From: Porticoccaceae bacterium
GTDB lineage: Bacteria; Pseudomonadota; Gammaproteobacteria; Pseudomonadales; Porticoccaceae
NCBI GenBank assembly: GCA_030741175.1
Contig: JASLVT010000003.1
Coordinates: 2,327 to 25,002 of the forward strand
Length of the DNA: 22,676 nucleotides
Direction: 5' to 3'
Made by a program: the position numbers and the translations under genes
Shown: in pieces, positions 16,178 to 22,676 of the stretch
Numbering within the stretch: the first letter of the stretch is position 1
How the letters are laid out: each line of letters opens with the position of its first letter
The notes under the pieces: model-generated
Database searches by the model: none
Told to the model about the DNA's origin: nothing
Seen by the model: the letters and a program-made list of their open reading frames with translations, nothing else

Positions 16178-17434
16178 TTATCGCGCGTGGTTTATATCAA
16201 TAGGCAGTGTTTTAGCGACCGAGCGCAGATTATTCAGAAATAATTGAGTGGCTGGAGATGGTCGGATATGGGTTAGCAGGGTGATTCCTATGGGTCGATA
16301 GGTATCCTGCAGGTCTATAGCTAAGGCGGTGAGCGCCCCTAGCTTTTTGTCGTAATAAATTTGGTGCTCAGACAATAGAGCTACGCGATCACTTTCAAGC
16401 AATAGGCCTCGAACCATGGAAGCAGAGCTAGTCTCGATGGCATGCGGCGACAGACTTAATCCCCGTTGTTCGCAGTATTGATCAAACAATTGTCTAGTTG
16501 GTGTGCCCGTTGGTGGTAGCACCCATTGCATCGTTTCCAGAGCTTTATGATCGAGTTTATTTTTTTTGGTTAGAGGGTGATCACTGCGCGCGAGAATCGC
16601 TAGTTTATCGTCAAATAGCGTTTCGGTTTTGAGATGCGGTGCACTCTCTTTGGGTCTGATGGCGCCAATAATTAAATCTATTTCTCCACTGCGTAGACTG
16701 GCAACCAATGAGTTGTATGGCCCTTCTATAGTAGAGATATCCAGTTGTGGATGCTCTGCAAGTAACTGATTAATTGCCCTTGGCGTCAGTATTGTTCTTG
16801 AATAGGGTAGTGTGCCCACAGCCACCTGGCCACAGGTAATACCGTTTAAGCTAGCGATGTCATCAACAATATGGCGTATTTGCGAGAATGCTAATTTGGT
16901 ATGGCGTACCAATATTTTGCAATAGGGTGTTGGGTGAACGCCGGATGGATCTTTGCCAAATAATGACAGGTCTAGCAGATTCTCGACTTCTCTTATGGAG
17001 TTGTATACCGCAGCGCTGGTGATATCCAATAGTTGCGCGGCACCAGTATAGTCGCATGTTTCATACAGTGCGATCAGTGCGGCTAAGCGTTTGTAACTAA
17101 TTTCCATGGAAAAAAGTGGATTGCTACGGAAATCTCTTCTGGATTTTTTAAACTGATCATAAATACTACCCGCCGTTTCAAATTCTGCCATCGCCATAGC
17201 GACGCGATGATTGAGTGCCTCACCGTAAACGGTGGCAGAAACGCCGGATGTTGTTCGGTCAAATAAAGGTGTATCAAACTGTTTTTCTAGTTCGATAATG
17301 GCTTTAGAAATAGCTGTCTGTGAACGATTTAATTGTTCACCCGCTCTTGTCACGCTGCGAAGCTCAGCAACGTATTTCGCCGCTTTCAGGTATCTTAGGC
17401 TCAGTTCAGGAATTTTTAATTGCTCTACATTCAT
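16178..17434 (-). CDS. LysR-type regulator with two N-terminal HTH domains
   Basis: A regulator of 418 residues, about 110 longer than a normal LysR protein. Two winged-HTH units are visible: one at about 12-72 (VTRAGEQLNRSQTAISKAI, ending PLFDRTTSGVSAT) and a second at about 114-174 (YTGAAQLLDITSAAVYNSI, ending LFGKDPSGVHPT). A standard LysR effector domain follows from about 200 (GQVAVGTLPYSRTILTPRAI). I chose ATG 17434 because GAGTGG lies about 10 bases upstream; the in-frame ATG 17473 would add 13 residues but has no visible ribosome-binding site. It diverges from the DUF2218-ligUKJI-GR genes and converges on ligC, so it is the best candidate regulator of the lig genes. The inducer is likely a pathway compound. 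Domain order is seen; targets are inferred. Confidence 0.88.
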   Translation of the reverse strand: MNVEQLKIPELSLRYLKAAKYVAELRSVTRAGEQLNRSQTAISKAIIELEKQFDTPLFDRTTSGVSATVYGEALNHRVAMAMAEFETAGSIYDQFKKSRRDFRSNPLFSMEISYKRLAALIALYETCDYTGAAQLLDITSAAVYNSIREVENLLDLSLFGKDPSGVHPTPYCKILVRHTKLAFSQIRHIVDDIASLNGITCGQVAVGTLPYSRTILTPRAINQLLAEHPQLDISTIEGPYNSLVASLRSGEIDLIIGAIRPKESAPHLKTETLFDDKLAILARSDHPLTKKNKLDHKALETMQWVLPPTGTPTRQLFDQYCEQRGLSLSPHAIETSSASMVRGLLLESDRVALLSEHQIYYDKKLGALTALAIDLQDTYRPIGITLLTHIRPSPATQLFLNNLRSVAKTLPIDINHAR

Positions 17435-17707
17435 AAATTTATTACCACTCAATTGAGAGCTTATTTGTAGCATGAGAAAAGTATATTAAATGTTTAAAAT
17501 ATTATTGGATTTAATTGTTCTATAGAAAAAACTGCCTAAAAGATTATGTATTAGATGTAAAGATTAAACCAATATGGATGAGAAAAATATAAAAAATTAA
17601 TAATTTTCATGCATTTTAAAACCTTTTTTGTTGGCCAGTTCTTTTCTCGCCCAGTTAAGCTTTGCCTGTTGTAGTTTAGCCCTATAGTGGTTGATAAAGG
17701 ATCTTGC
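17435..17707. promoter_or_regulatory. AT-rich divergent promoter region, regulator / DUF2218-ligUKJI operon
   Basis: A 273-base, very AT-rich gap without a credible gene. AAAATTA (17593-17599) and TAATTTT (17601-17607) form a short palindrome. The stretch at about 17474-17640 is strikingly A/T-rich compared with the surrounding genes. It must hold both promoters and is the likeliest operator for the dual-HTH regulator. No promoter hexamers were assigned with confidence. Confidence 0.5.
17696..17701 (+). promoter_or_regulatory. Ribosome-binding site fixing the DUF2218 start
   Basis: AAAGGA six bases before ATG 17708. It decides in favour of this ATG over the in-frame GTG 17687, inside whose coding sequence it would lie. 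Confidence 0.6.
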
Positions 17708-17992
17708 ATGCTAACCGCCCAATCTAGTTTTAATACCGCAAAGGCAACCGCCTATCTGAAGAAATTTTGTCGACACTTTGCGCATAAGTTGCCGACCGAA
17801 TTCGATGATGTCAGCGGTTATGTGGATTTTCCTTTTGGTGATTGCAGGCTGGTATCTCAAGATGACCAATTGACGTTTAAGGTTGAGGCGGAGACTGAAG
17901 AGGCATTGGCCAAAATGGAGGATGTGGTCGCTCGGCATATGGAGCGGTTTGCGTTTCGCGATGGGATAACGTTGATGTGGGTGCGTCAATGA
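17708..17992 (+). CDS. DUF2218 family protein
   Basis: A 94-residue protein of the DUF2218 family, whose function I do not know. Recognisable blocks are KKFCRHFAHKL, VDFPFGDCRL and the C-terminal VVARHMERFAFRDGI. It has a conserved His-rich start (His26, His29 region) and one Cys in each of the first two blocks, but no signal peptide or membrane segment. Members are often found near siderophore or metal genes, so a link with iron has been supposed, but nothing in this sequence proves it. AAAGGA at 17696-17701 selects ATG 17708. Only 10 bases separate it from ligU, so it is almost certainly the first gene of the ligUKJI operon. As LigAB is an Fe(II) enzyme, an iron-related role is conceivable but speculative. 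Confidence 0.82.
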   Translation: MLTAQSSFNTAKATAYLKKFCRHFAHKLPTEFDDVSGYVDFPFGDCRLVSQDDQLTFKVEAETEEALAKMEDVVARHMERFAFRDGITLMWVRQ

Positions 17993-18002
17993 TTGAGATT
18001 AA

Positions 18003-19127
18003 ATGCCAACTTCCTTTGCATCATTGCCTCTGGTGCCAATAATGCAACGCGCAATTCCCTACATGCAAATTAGGGGAGGTAGCTCCAAAGGCGTCTATTT
18101 TTGCGCGAAGGATTTACCTTCTGATCCTATATTGAGAGATAGATTGCTGGTGCGGGTGATGGGCGCCGATGATCGGCAAATAGATGGCCTGGGTGGTGCG
18201 GATCCATTGACCAGTAAGGTCGGTATTGTAAGCCTTTCCGAGTCTGAGGAAGCTGATGTTGATTATCTTTTTGCTCAAATTGTTGTCGGTGAAGGTCGTG
18301 TCGATACAACACCTAACTGTGGAAATATCTTAGCCGGTGTTGCTCCATTCGCCATTGAGGCTGGTCTAATTGAACCTTGCAATGGCATCACCAAAGTCAG
18401 AGTCAATATGCTAAATAGTGGCAGTCAATGTGAGTTGATGGTGCAAACACCTGATAAAAAAGTTAAATATGAGGGCGATGCTTGTATTGATGGTGTGCCT
18501 GGTAGTTCGGCACCGATTACTTGTAATTACCTCAATATTGCCGGAGCGGTATGCGGAAGCCTACTACCAACGGGCAATCGCATTGATATTGTCGATGGCA
18601 TTGAACTAACCTGCATCGATAACGGCATGCCGGTAGTAGTCATACGCGCTAAAGATATGGGTATCACTGGCGATGAATCACCGGCTGAGTTAAATGCCAA
18701 TCAATGTCTCAAGGACAAAATTCAATCCATTCGCCTGCAGATTGGGCCAAAGATGAATTTAGGTGATGTTGATGGCGCTGCAGTACCCAAGATCTGCATG
18801 ATTTCGCCTGCCCTTAACGGCGGTATTTTTAATACGCGCACCTTTATTCCCTACAAGTGCCATTCGGCCATTGGTGTTTTGGGTGCCGTATCGGCGGCAA
18901 CCGCTGCGATTATTCCGGGCACTGTTGCTGAGGGTATTGCGCAGTTGCCCACTGTAACGAGTAGCACGTTATCAGTAGAACATCCTTCCGGAGAGTTTTC
19001 GGTCAGTCTTGAGATCGATGAGCAATCTGACCCACCACGAGTATTAAAGGCCGGATTATTGCGTACCGCGCGCTTATTAAGTCGCGGCGAATTGTACGTG
19101 CCGGAGACGACTTTTAGCACGATTTAA
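18003..19127 (+). CDS. ligU: 4-oxalomesaconate tautomerase (PrpF family)
   Basis: A 374-residue protein of the PrpF/2-methylaconitate isomerase family, which has two diaminopimelate-epimerase-like halves. IRGGSSKGVYF near residues 23-33 holds the catalytic-type Lys29, and DTTPNCGNILAG holds Cys106; GLGGADPLTSKVGIV and NTRTFIPYKCHSAIGVLGA also fit the family. LigU and the Pseudomonas GalD act here as tautomerases, moving the double bond of 4-oxalomesaconate so the hydratase can act. The neighbours ligK, ligJ and ligI support this choice over methylcitrate-cycle PrpF, as no prp gene is present. ATG 18003 is used; an in-frame ATG at 18042 closer to the conserved block is possible. The gene starts 10 bases after the DUF2218 gene. 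The assignment is strong from context plus family. Confidence 0.88.
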   Translation: MPTSFASLPLVPIMQRAIPYMQIRGGSSKGVYFCAKDLPSDPILRDRLLVRVMGADDRQIDGLGGADPLTSKVGIVSLSESEEADVDYLFAQIVVGEGRVDTTPNCGNILAGVAPFAIEAGLIEPCNGITKVRVNMLNSGSQCELMVQTPDKKVKYEGDACIDGVPGSSAPITCNYLNIAGAVCGSLLPTGNRIDIVDGIELTCIDNGMPVVVIRAKDMGITGDESPAELNANQCLKDKIQSIRLQIGPKMNLGDVDGAAVPKICMISPALNGGIFNTRTFIPYKCHSAIGVLGAVSAATAAIIPGTVAEGIAQLPTVTSSTLSVEHPSGEFSVSLEIDEQSDPPRVLKAGLLRTARLLSRGELYVPETTFSTI

Positions 19128-19168
19128 CTTATGGCCAAGCTTGTTTTGGTTGGTAAAGGAGAAAATAG

Positions 19169-19858
19169 ATGAAAACTGTAGCAGTACGCAATATCGCACG
19201 CGCAGATAGAGTCACCGTAGACAACCTCGGCGAAATGGGCGTGGCCACTGTGCATGAATCGCAGGGTCGTATTGGTTTGTTAAAGCCTTATATGCGGCCT
19301 ATATATAGCGATGCACGTATTGGGGGATCTGCAGTCACGGTGCTGGCACAACCCGGCGATAATTGGATGTTGCACGTGGCGATTGAACTATGCCAAGAAG
19401 GTGATGTGCTGGTAGTTGCCTGTACTACAGATAATACCGATGGCATGTTTGGTGATTTATTAGCAACGTCGGCACAGGCGCGCGGCGTGAAAGGGTTAAT
19501 TATTGATGCAGGGGTACGCGATATTCGAGATCTCAAGGAGATGGATTTTCCTGTGTGGTCGCGAGCGGTAAATGCCAAAGGTACGGTAAAAAATACCCTT
19601 GGAAGCGTGAATGTACCCATTATCTGTGCCGGACAGCTGATCAATCCGGGGGATATTGTAGTGGCTGATGATGATGGTGTGGTGGTGGTTGCACGCGCCG
19701 AGGCTGAGCAGGTACTAGAGGAGTCTCGCCAGCGGGAAGCACGAGAGGTAGCCAAGCGAGAGCAGTTAGCGAGTGGTGTATTGGGGTTAGATATCTATGA
19801 TATGCGACCTCGGTTAGAGGAACATGGGCTGGTCTATCTCGACTCGCTAGAGCAGTAA
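19169..19858 (+). CDS. ligK: 4-carboxy-4-hydroxy-2-oxoadipate aldolase
   Basis: A 229-residue class II pyruvate aldolase with the RraA-like fold, the length of LigK/HMG aldolases. The active-site pair Arg117-Asp118 is in [12 protein letters not shown], with [14 protein letters not shown] as the pyruvate-binding loop and [16 protein letters not shown] in the C-terminal half. With a divalent metal it splits 4-carboxy-4-hydroxy-2-oxoadipate to pyruvate and oxaloacetate, the last step of the route; this family also cleaves HMG and decarboxylates oxaloacetate. AAAGGAG at 19155-19161 is seven bases before ATG 19169. It lies 41 bases after ligU and 29 before ligJ in one operon. RraA itself is excluded by the operon and by the extended C-terminal helix (residues 177-229). 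Confidence is high. Confidence 0.93.
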   Translation: MKTVAVRNIARADRVTVDNLGEMGVATVHESQGRIGLLKPYMRPIYSDARIGGSAVTVLAQPGDNWMLHVAIELCQEGDVLVVACTTDNTDGMFGDLLATSAQARGVKGLIIDAGVRDIRDLKEMDFPVWSRAVNAKGTVKNTLGSVNVPIICAGQLINPGDIVVADDDGVVVVARAEAEQVLEESRQREAREVAKREQLASGVLGLDIYDMRPRLEEHGLVYLDSLEQ

Positions 19859-19887
19859 TTGATTGCGCAGAAAAAGGAGCAAGGGAA

Positions 19888-20910
19888 ATGATTATCGACT
19901 GTCACGGCCATTATACAACGGCACCAGATCCCCATCAGGATTATCGTGCCGCGCAAATAGCGCGGCTACAAGATCCGTCGCTACCCGAACCGCAAAGTGC
20001 GGTGATTAGCGATGACCAGATCAGAGAAAGCATCGAATTAAATCAATTAAAGTTGCTTAGAGAGCGTGGTGCAGATATGACCATTTTCTCACCGCGCGCT
20101 TCTACCATGGCGCACCATGTTGGGGATGAGCAGGTGTCTCAGGCGTGGACAGTTGCCTGTAATAATCTGATCAAAAGAGTGGTTGAATTATTTCCTGAAC
20201 AGTTTATTGGCGTATGCCAATTACCACAGTCGCCCGGTGTGCCAGTGGAGAATTCTATTGCTGAGCTAGAGCGATGCGTGACGGAATTGGGCTTTATTGG
20301 TTGTAATCTTAATCCGGATCCATCTGGAGGACATTGGACCGCGCCGCCATTAACGGACCGACACTGGTATCCTTTTTTTGAAAAAATGGTTGAGCTCGAT
20401 GTGCCAGCCATGGTCCATGTCTCTGGCTCATGTAATGCCTGTTTTCACGCGACTGGGGCACATTATATTAATGCTGATACCACTGCCTTTATGCAATTTT
20501 TACAGGGCGATCTCTTTTCAGATTTCCCAGATTTACGATTTATTATCCCACATGGAGGTGGTGCGGTGCCCTATCACTGGGGGCGTTATCGCGGATTGGC
20601 CGATATGCTTAAAAAGCCGCCGCTTGATCAGCATGTGATGAAAAATGTATTTTTTGATACCTGTGTTTATCATCAACCCGGAATCGATCTGTTATTTGAG
20701 GTGATTGATATTGATAATATTTTATTTGGTTCCGAGATGGTGGGTGCGGTGCGTGGTATTGATCCGCAAACTGGCCAGTATTTTGATGATACCAAGCGTT
20801 ATATTGATGCTCTCGATATTCCTGCATCGGATAAACATAAGGTCTTTGAATTGAATGCTCGGCGGGTATATCCACGATTGGATGCATCACTTAAGGCCCG
20901 TGGCAAGTAA
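19888..20910 (+). CDS. ligJ: 4-oxalomesaconate hydratase
   Basis: A 340-residue amidohydrolase-related protein, almost the exact length of SYK-6 LigJ. The metal site opens with IIDCHGHYTT (His6, His8); further blocks are FSPRASTMAHHVG, VHVSGSCNACFHATGAHYIN, FIIPHGGGAVPYHWGRYRG and LFGSEMVGAVRG. The zinc enzyme adds water to the LigU product to give 4-carboxy-4-hydroxy-2-oxoadipate. AAAGGAG at 19873-19879 is eight bases before ATG 19888. It is followed by ligI after only 14 bases. It differs from the non-homologous Pseudomonas GalB hydratase, so the gammaproteobacterial window carries the sphingomonad/comamonad type. The assignment is strong. Confidence 0.94.
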   Translation: MIIDCHGHYTTAPDPHQDYRAAQIARLQDPSLPEPQSAVISDDQIRESIELNQLKLLRERGADMTIFSPRASTMAHHVGDEQVSQAWTVACNNLIKRVVELFPEQFIGVCQLPQSPGVPVENSIAELERCVTELGFIGCNLNPDPSGGHWTAPPLTDRHWYPFFEKMVELDVPAMVHVSGSCNACFHATGAHYINADTTAFMQFLQGDLFSDFPDLRFIIPHGGGAVPYHWGRYRGLADMLKKPPLDQHVMKNVFFDTCVYHQPGIDLLFEVIDIDNILFGSEMVGAVRGIDPQTGQYFDDTKRYIDALDIPASDKHKVFELNARRVYPRLDASLKARGK

Positions 20911-20924
20911 TAGGTGTTTGGATA

Positions 20925-21815
20925 ATGAGTAAATTTCAGAAAGATACTGACTGGCTGGACTTTCACCCCAATCCCTGCAAGCCTTCTTTCACACCACCTT
21001 CGGGTGCGGTCGATGCGCACTGCCATGTTTTCGGGCCTGGTGATAGGTTTCCCTATTCAGCCGCAAGAAAATACACGCCTTGTGATGCGTCAAAACAGCA
21101 GTTGTTCGATTTGCGCGACTATCTTGGATTTGAACGCAATGTCATCGTGCAAGCAAGTTGTCATGGCACTGATAATAGTGCCATGGTCGATGCACTGATT
21201 CATTCTCAAGGAAAGGCTCGCGGTGTTGCCGTGGTGTCAGCGGACATCTCCGATGCTGAATTGCTTGAAATGCACGAAGCCGGTGTGCGTGGAGTACGCT
21301 TCAATTTTGTTAAACGTTTAGTTAACCCCGTGCCACCAGAGGTATTACAGTCTGTGGCCGAGCGGATTGCCAAGCTCGGTTGGCATATTGTTGTGTATTT
21401 TGAAGCACCAGATCTTGCGGAATATTATGATTTCTTTGCGTCATTAAAAACTATTGTTGTAGTGGATCATATGGGCCGCCCCGATTGTAGCAAACCCATC
21501 GATGGTGAAGAATTTGAGCTATTTATAAAATTGCTCCATGACAATGAAAACTGTTGGACTAAGGTGACCTGCCCTGAACGTCTAAGTACCCAGGGTCCGC
21601 CAGACTACAGTGATTTTGTTCCCTTTGCCGCGCGATTGGTGGAGCTCTTCCCTGACCGAGTATTGTGGGGTACCGACTGGCCGCACCCCAATATGAAGTC
21701 TCATATGCCTGATGATGGGCATTTAGTGAATATGATTCCCCGCATTGCGCCGACAGAAGAACTGCAGCGCAAGCTATTGGTGGATAATCCGCGACGGCTT
21801 TATTGGTCTGAATAA
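20925..21815 (+). CDS. ligI: 2-pyrone-4,6-dicarboxylate hydrolase
   Basis: A 296-residue amidohydrolase-superfamily lactonase of LigI size. VDAHCHVFGPGDRFPY gives His32 and His34, VVVDHMGRPD gives His182, and VLWGTDWPHPN gives Asp251, matching the SYK-6 residues His31, His33, His180 and Asp248; Arg125 (GVRGVRFN) and Tyr158 (IVVYFE) fit the carboxylate-binding positions. It hydrolyses 2-pyrone-4,6-dicarboxylate, made by LigC, to 4-oxalomesaconate, without a metal in the characterised enzyme. It follows ligJ by 14 bases, with a GGA-type site just before ATG 20925, and is followed by a glutathione reductase gene after 26 bases. Confidence is high, because the position in the operon and the residues agree. 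Confidence 0.95.
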   Translation: MSKFQKDTDWLDFHPNPCKPSFTPPSGAVDAHCHVFGPGDRFPYSAARKYTPCDASKQQLFDLRDYLGFERNVIVQASCHGTDNSAMVDALIHSQGKARGVAVVSADISDAELLEMHEAGVRGVRFNFVKRLVNPVPPEVLQSVAERIAKLGWHIVVYFEAPDLAEYYDFFASLKTIVVVDHMGRPDCSKPIDGEEFELFIKLLHDNENCWTKVTCPERLSTQGPPDYSDFVPFAARLVELFPDRVLWGTDWPHPNMKSHMPDDGHLVNMIPRIAPTEELQRKLLVDNPRRLYWSE

Positions 21816-21841
21816 AATAAGAAAATTTTGGAGTCGTTGAA

Positions 21842-22676
21842 ATGATAACTGAATTTGATTACGACCTTTTTGTCATAGGTGCTGGCTCAGGTGGTGTCCG
21901 TGCGGCGCGTATGGCGGCATCGCAGGGCAAAAAGGTGGCGGTCGCTGAAGAGCGCTATCTGGGAGGCACCTGTGTCAATGTCGGCTGTGTGCCGAAGAAA
22001 CTCTTTGTCTACGCTTCGCAGTTCCCAGAATTATTTCATGCAAGTGCAGGATTTGGCTGGAGTATGCCTCAGCAACCGATACTTGACTGGGACACTTTAA
22101 GAGATAATAAAACGGCGGAAATCAACCGTCTCAATGGTATTTACAACAACCTGATTGATAATAGTGGGGCTGATTTATTTGAGGCCCGTGCAACTATAGC
22201 TGGCCCCCATCAGGTGTTAGTCAACGGCCAGACTTATACCGCCAACACTATTTTAATTGCCACGGGCGGATGGCCCTATATTCCTGATTTTCCCGGCAGT
22301 GAGTATGCTCTAAGCTCCAATGAAATGTTTTACCTTGAGCAATTGCCGAGCAAAGCTGTGGTGGTTGGCGGTGGCTATATAGCGGTGGAGTTTGCCGGCA
22401 TTTTAAATGGCCTAGGTGTGGAGACGCATCTTGTGTACCGTGGTGCAAAGCTACTCAAGTCTTTCGATACTGAAATGAGTGATAAGATAACCGAAGGCAT
22501 GATCGCTAAAGGGGTGCATATACATCTCAATAGCGAGATTACTAAAATCAGTAAAGTCGAGGAGCAATTAACCCTATCTCTAACTGCCGGATCAACTCTT
22601 GATGCCGGATTAGTGTTGTATGCTACTGGTCGCAAAGCCAATACGGCGGGCCTAGGTTTAGAAACAACCCAAGTGG
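21842..22676 (+). CDS. gor: Glutathione-disulfide reductase, 5' part (runs off the window)
   Basis: The first 278 codons of a flavoprotein disulfide reductase; the frame stays open to the window end, so the C-terminal dimerisation domain with the His-Glu pair is missing. YDLFVIGAGSGGVRAAR binds FAD, GGTCVNVGCVPKK has the redox Cys pair, and VVGGGYIAVEFAGIL starts the NADPH domain, with VYRGAKLLKSFDTEM carrying the Arg that favours NADPH, as in glutathione reductases. The enzyme reduces GSSG to GSH. TGGAG at 21829-21833 is eight bases before ATG 21842. Only 26 bases follow ligI, so it belongs to the lig operon. This suggests that glutathione is consumed by the pathway, most simply by the GST at 13502-14296. 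Mycothione or trypanothione reductase are less likely; the symbol is given for the family. Confidence 0.88.
   Translation, partial: MITEFDYDLFVIGAGSGGVRAARMAASQGKKVAVAEERYLGGTCVNVGCVPKKLFVYASQFPELFHASAGFGWSMPQQPILDWDTLRDNKTAEINRLNGIYNNLIDNSGADLFEARATIAGPHQVLVNGQTYTANTILIATGGWPYIPDFPGSEYALSSNEMFYLEQLPSKAVVVGGGYIAVEFAGILNGLGVETHLVYRGAKLLKSFDTEMSDKITEGMIAKGVHIHLNSEITKISKVEEQLTLSLTAGSTLDAGLVLYATGRKANTAGLGLETTQV

Noticed and set aside
17593..17607. AAAATTA/TAATTTT palindrome as the binding site of the dual-HTH regulator
   Set aside because: It is low complexity and does not by itself identify a LysR site.
18003..19127. PrpF-family protein as a methylcitrate-cycle isomerase
   Set aside because: No prpB, prpC or acnD gene is near; direct neighbours ligK, ligJ and ligI fit the tautomerase role.
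19288..19755. A 155-codon - strand reading frame inside ligK
   Set aside because: Antisense shadow of a well-supported gene, with low-complexity Ser/Thr/Ala composition and no own ribosome-binding site.

Overview
The window looks like chromosomal DNA from a marine-type gammaproteobacterium. The base composition is moderate, genes are tightly packed, the TonB-dependent receptor has an N-terminal plug-type start and a C-terminal Phe, and the sulfatase resembles Pseudomonas AtsA. The taxon is inferred from general protein character; no rRNA or other marker gene is present. No transposase, integrase, CRISPR array or tRNA was seen.

Layout. (1) 1-2160: the end of a short-chain dehydrogenase, an aromatic (vanillin-type) aldehyde dehydrogenase and a peroxiredoxin-like protein, all on the + strand and closed by a hairpin with a T tract. 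(2) 2227-3183: a LysR regulator on the - strand, divergent from (3) 3455-9155: a TonB-dependent receptor, a secreted metallo-beta-lactamase-fold alkylsulfatase-like enzyme and an AtsA-like type I arylsulfatase lipoprotein. (4) 9375-14296: an MFS permease, ligA and ligB (protocatechuate 4,5-dioxygenase), a second MFS protein and a LigF-like glutathione S-transferase. (5) 14328-17434: a dienelactone-hydrolase-family protein (-), ligC (+) and a LysR-type regulator with two HTH domains (-). (6) 17708 to the right edge: a DUF2218 protein, ligU, ligK, ligJ, ligI and a glutathione reductase cut by the window end.

How the genes fit together. Every step of the protocatechuate 4,5-cleavage route is present: LigAB opens the ring, LigC oxidises the semialdehyde to 2-pyrone-4,6-dicarboxylate, LigI opens the lactone, LigU tautomerises oxalomesaconate, LigJ hydrates it, and LigK cleaves the product to pyruvate and oxaloacetate. 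Upstream lie genes expected for collecting an aromatic substrate: an outer-membrane receptor, two exported sulfatases of unrelated folds, transporters and an aromatic aldehyde dehydrogenase. A GST and a glutathione reductase suggest a glutathione-dependent step. My working hypothesis is a locus for using sulfated or ether-linked phenolics (algal or seagrass type) through the 4,5-cleavage route. The ring-cleavage pathway is well supported; the sulfated substrate is inference from gene neighbourhood.
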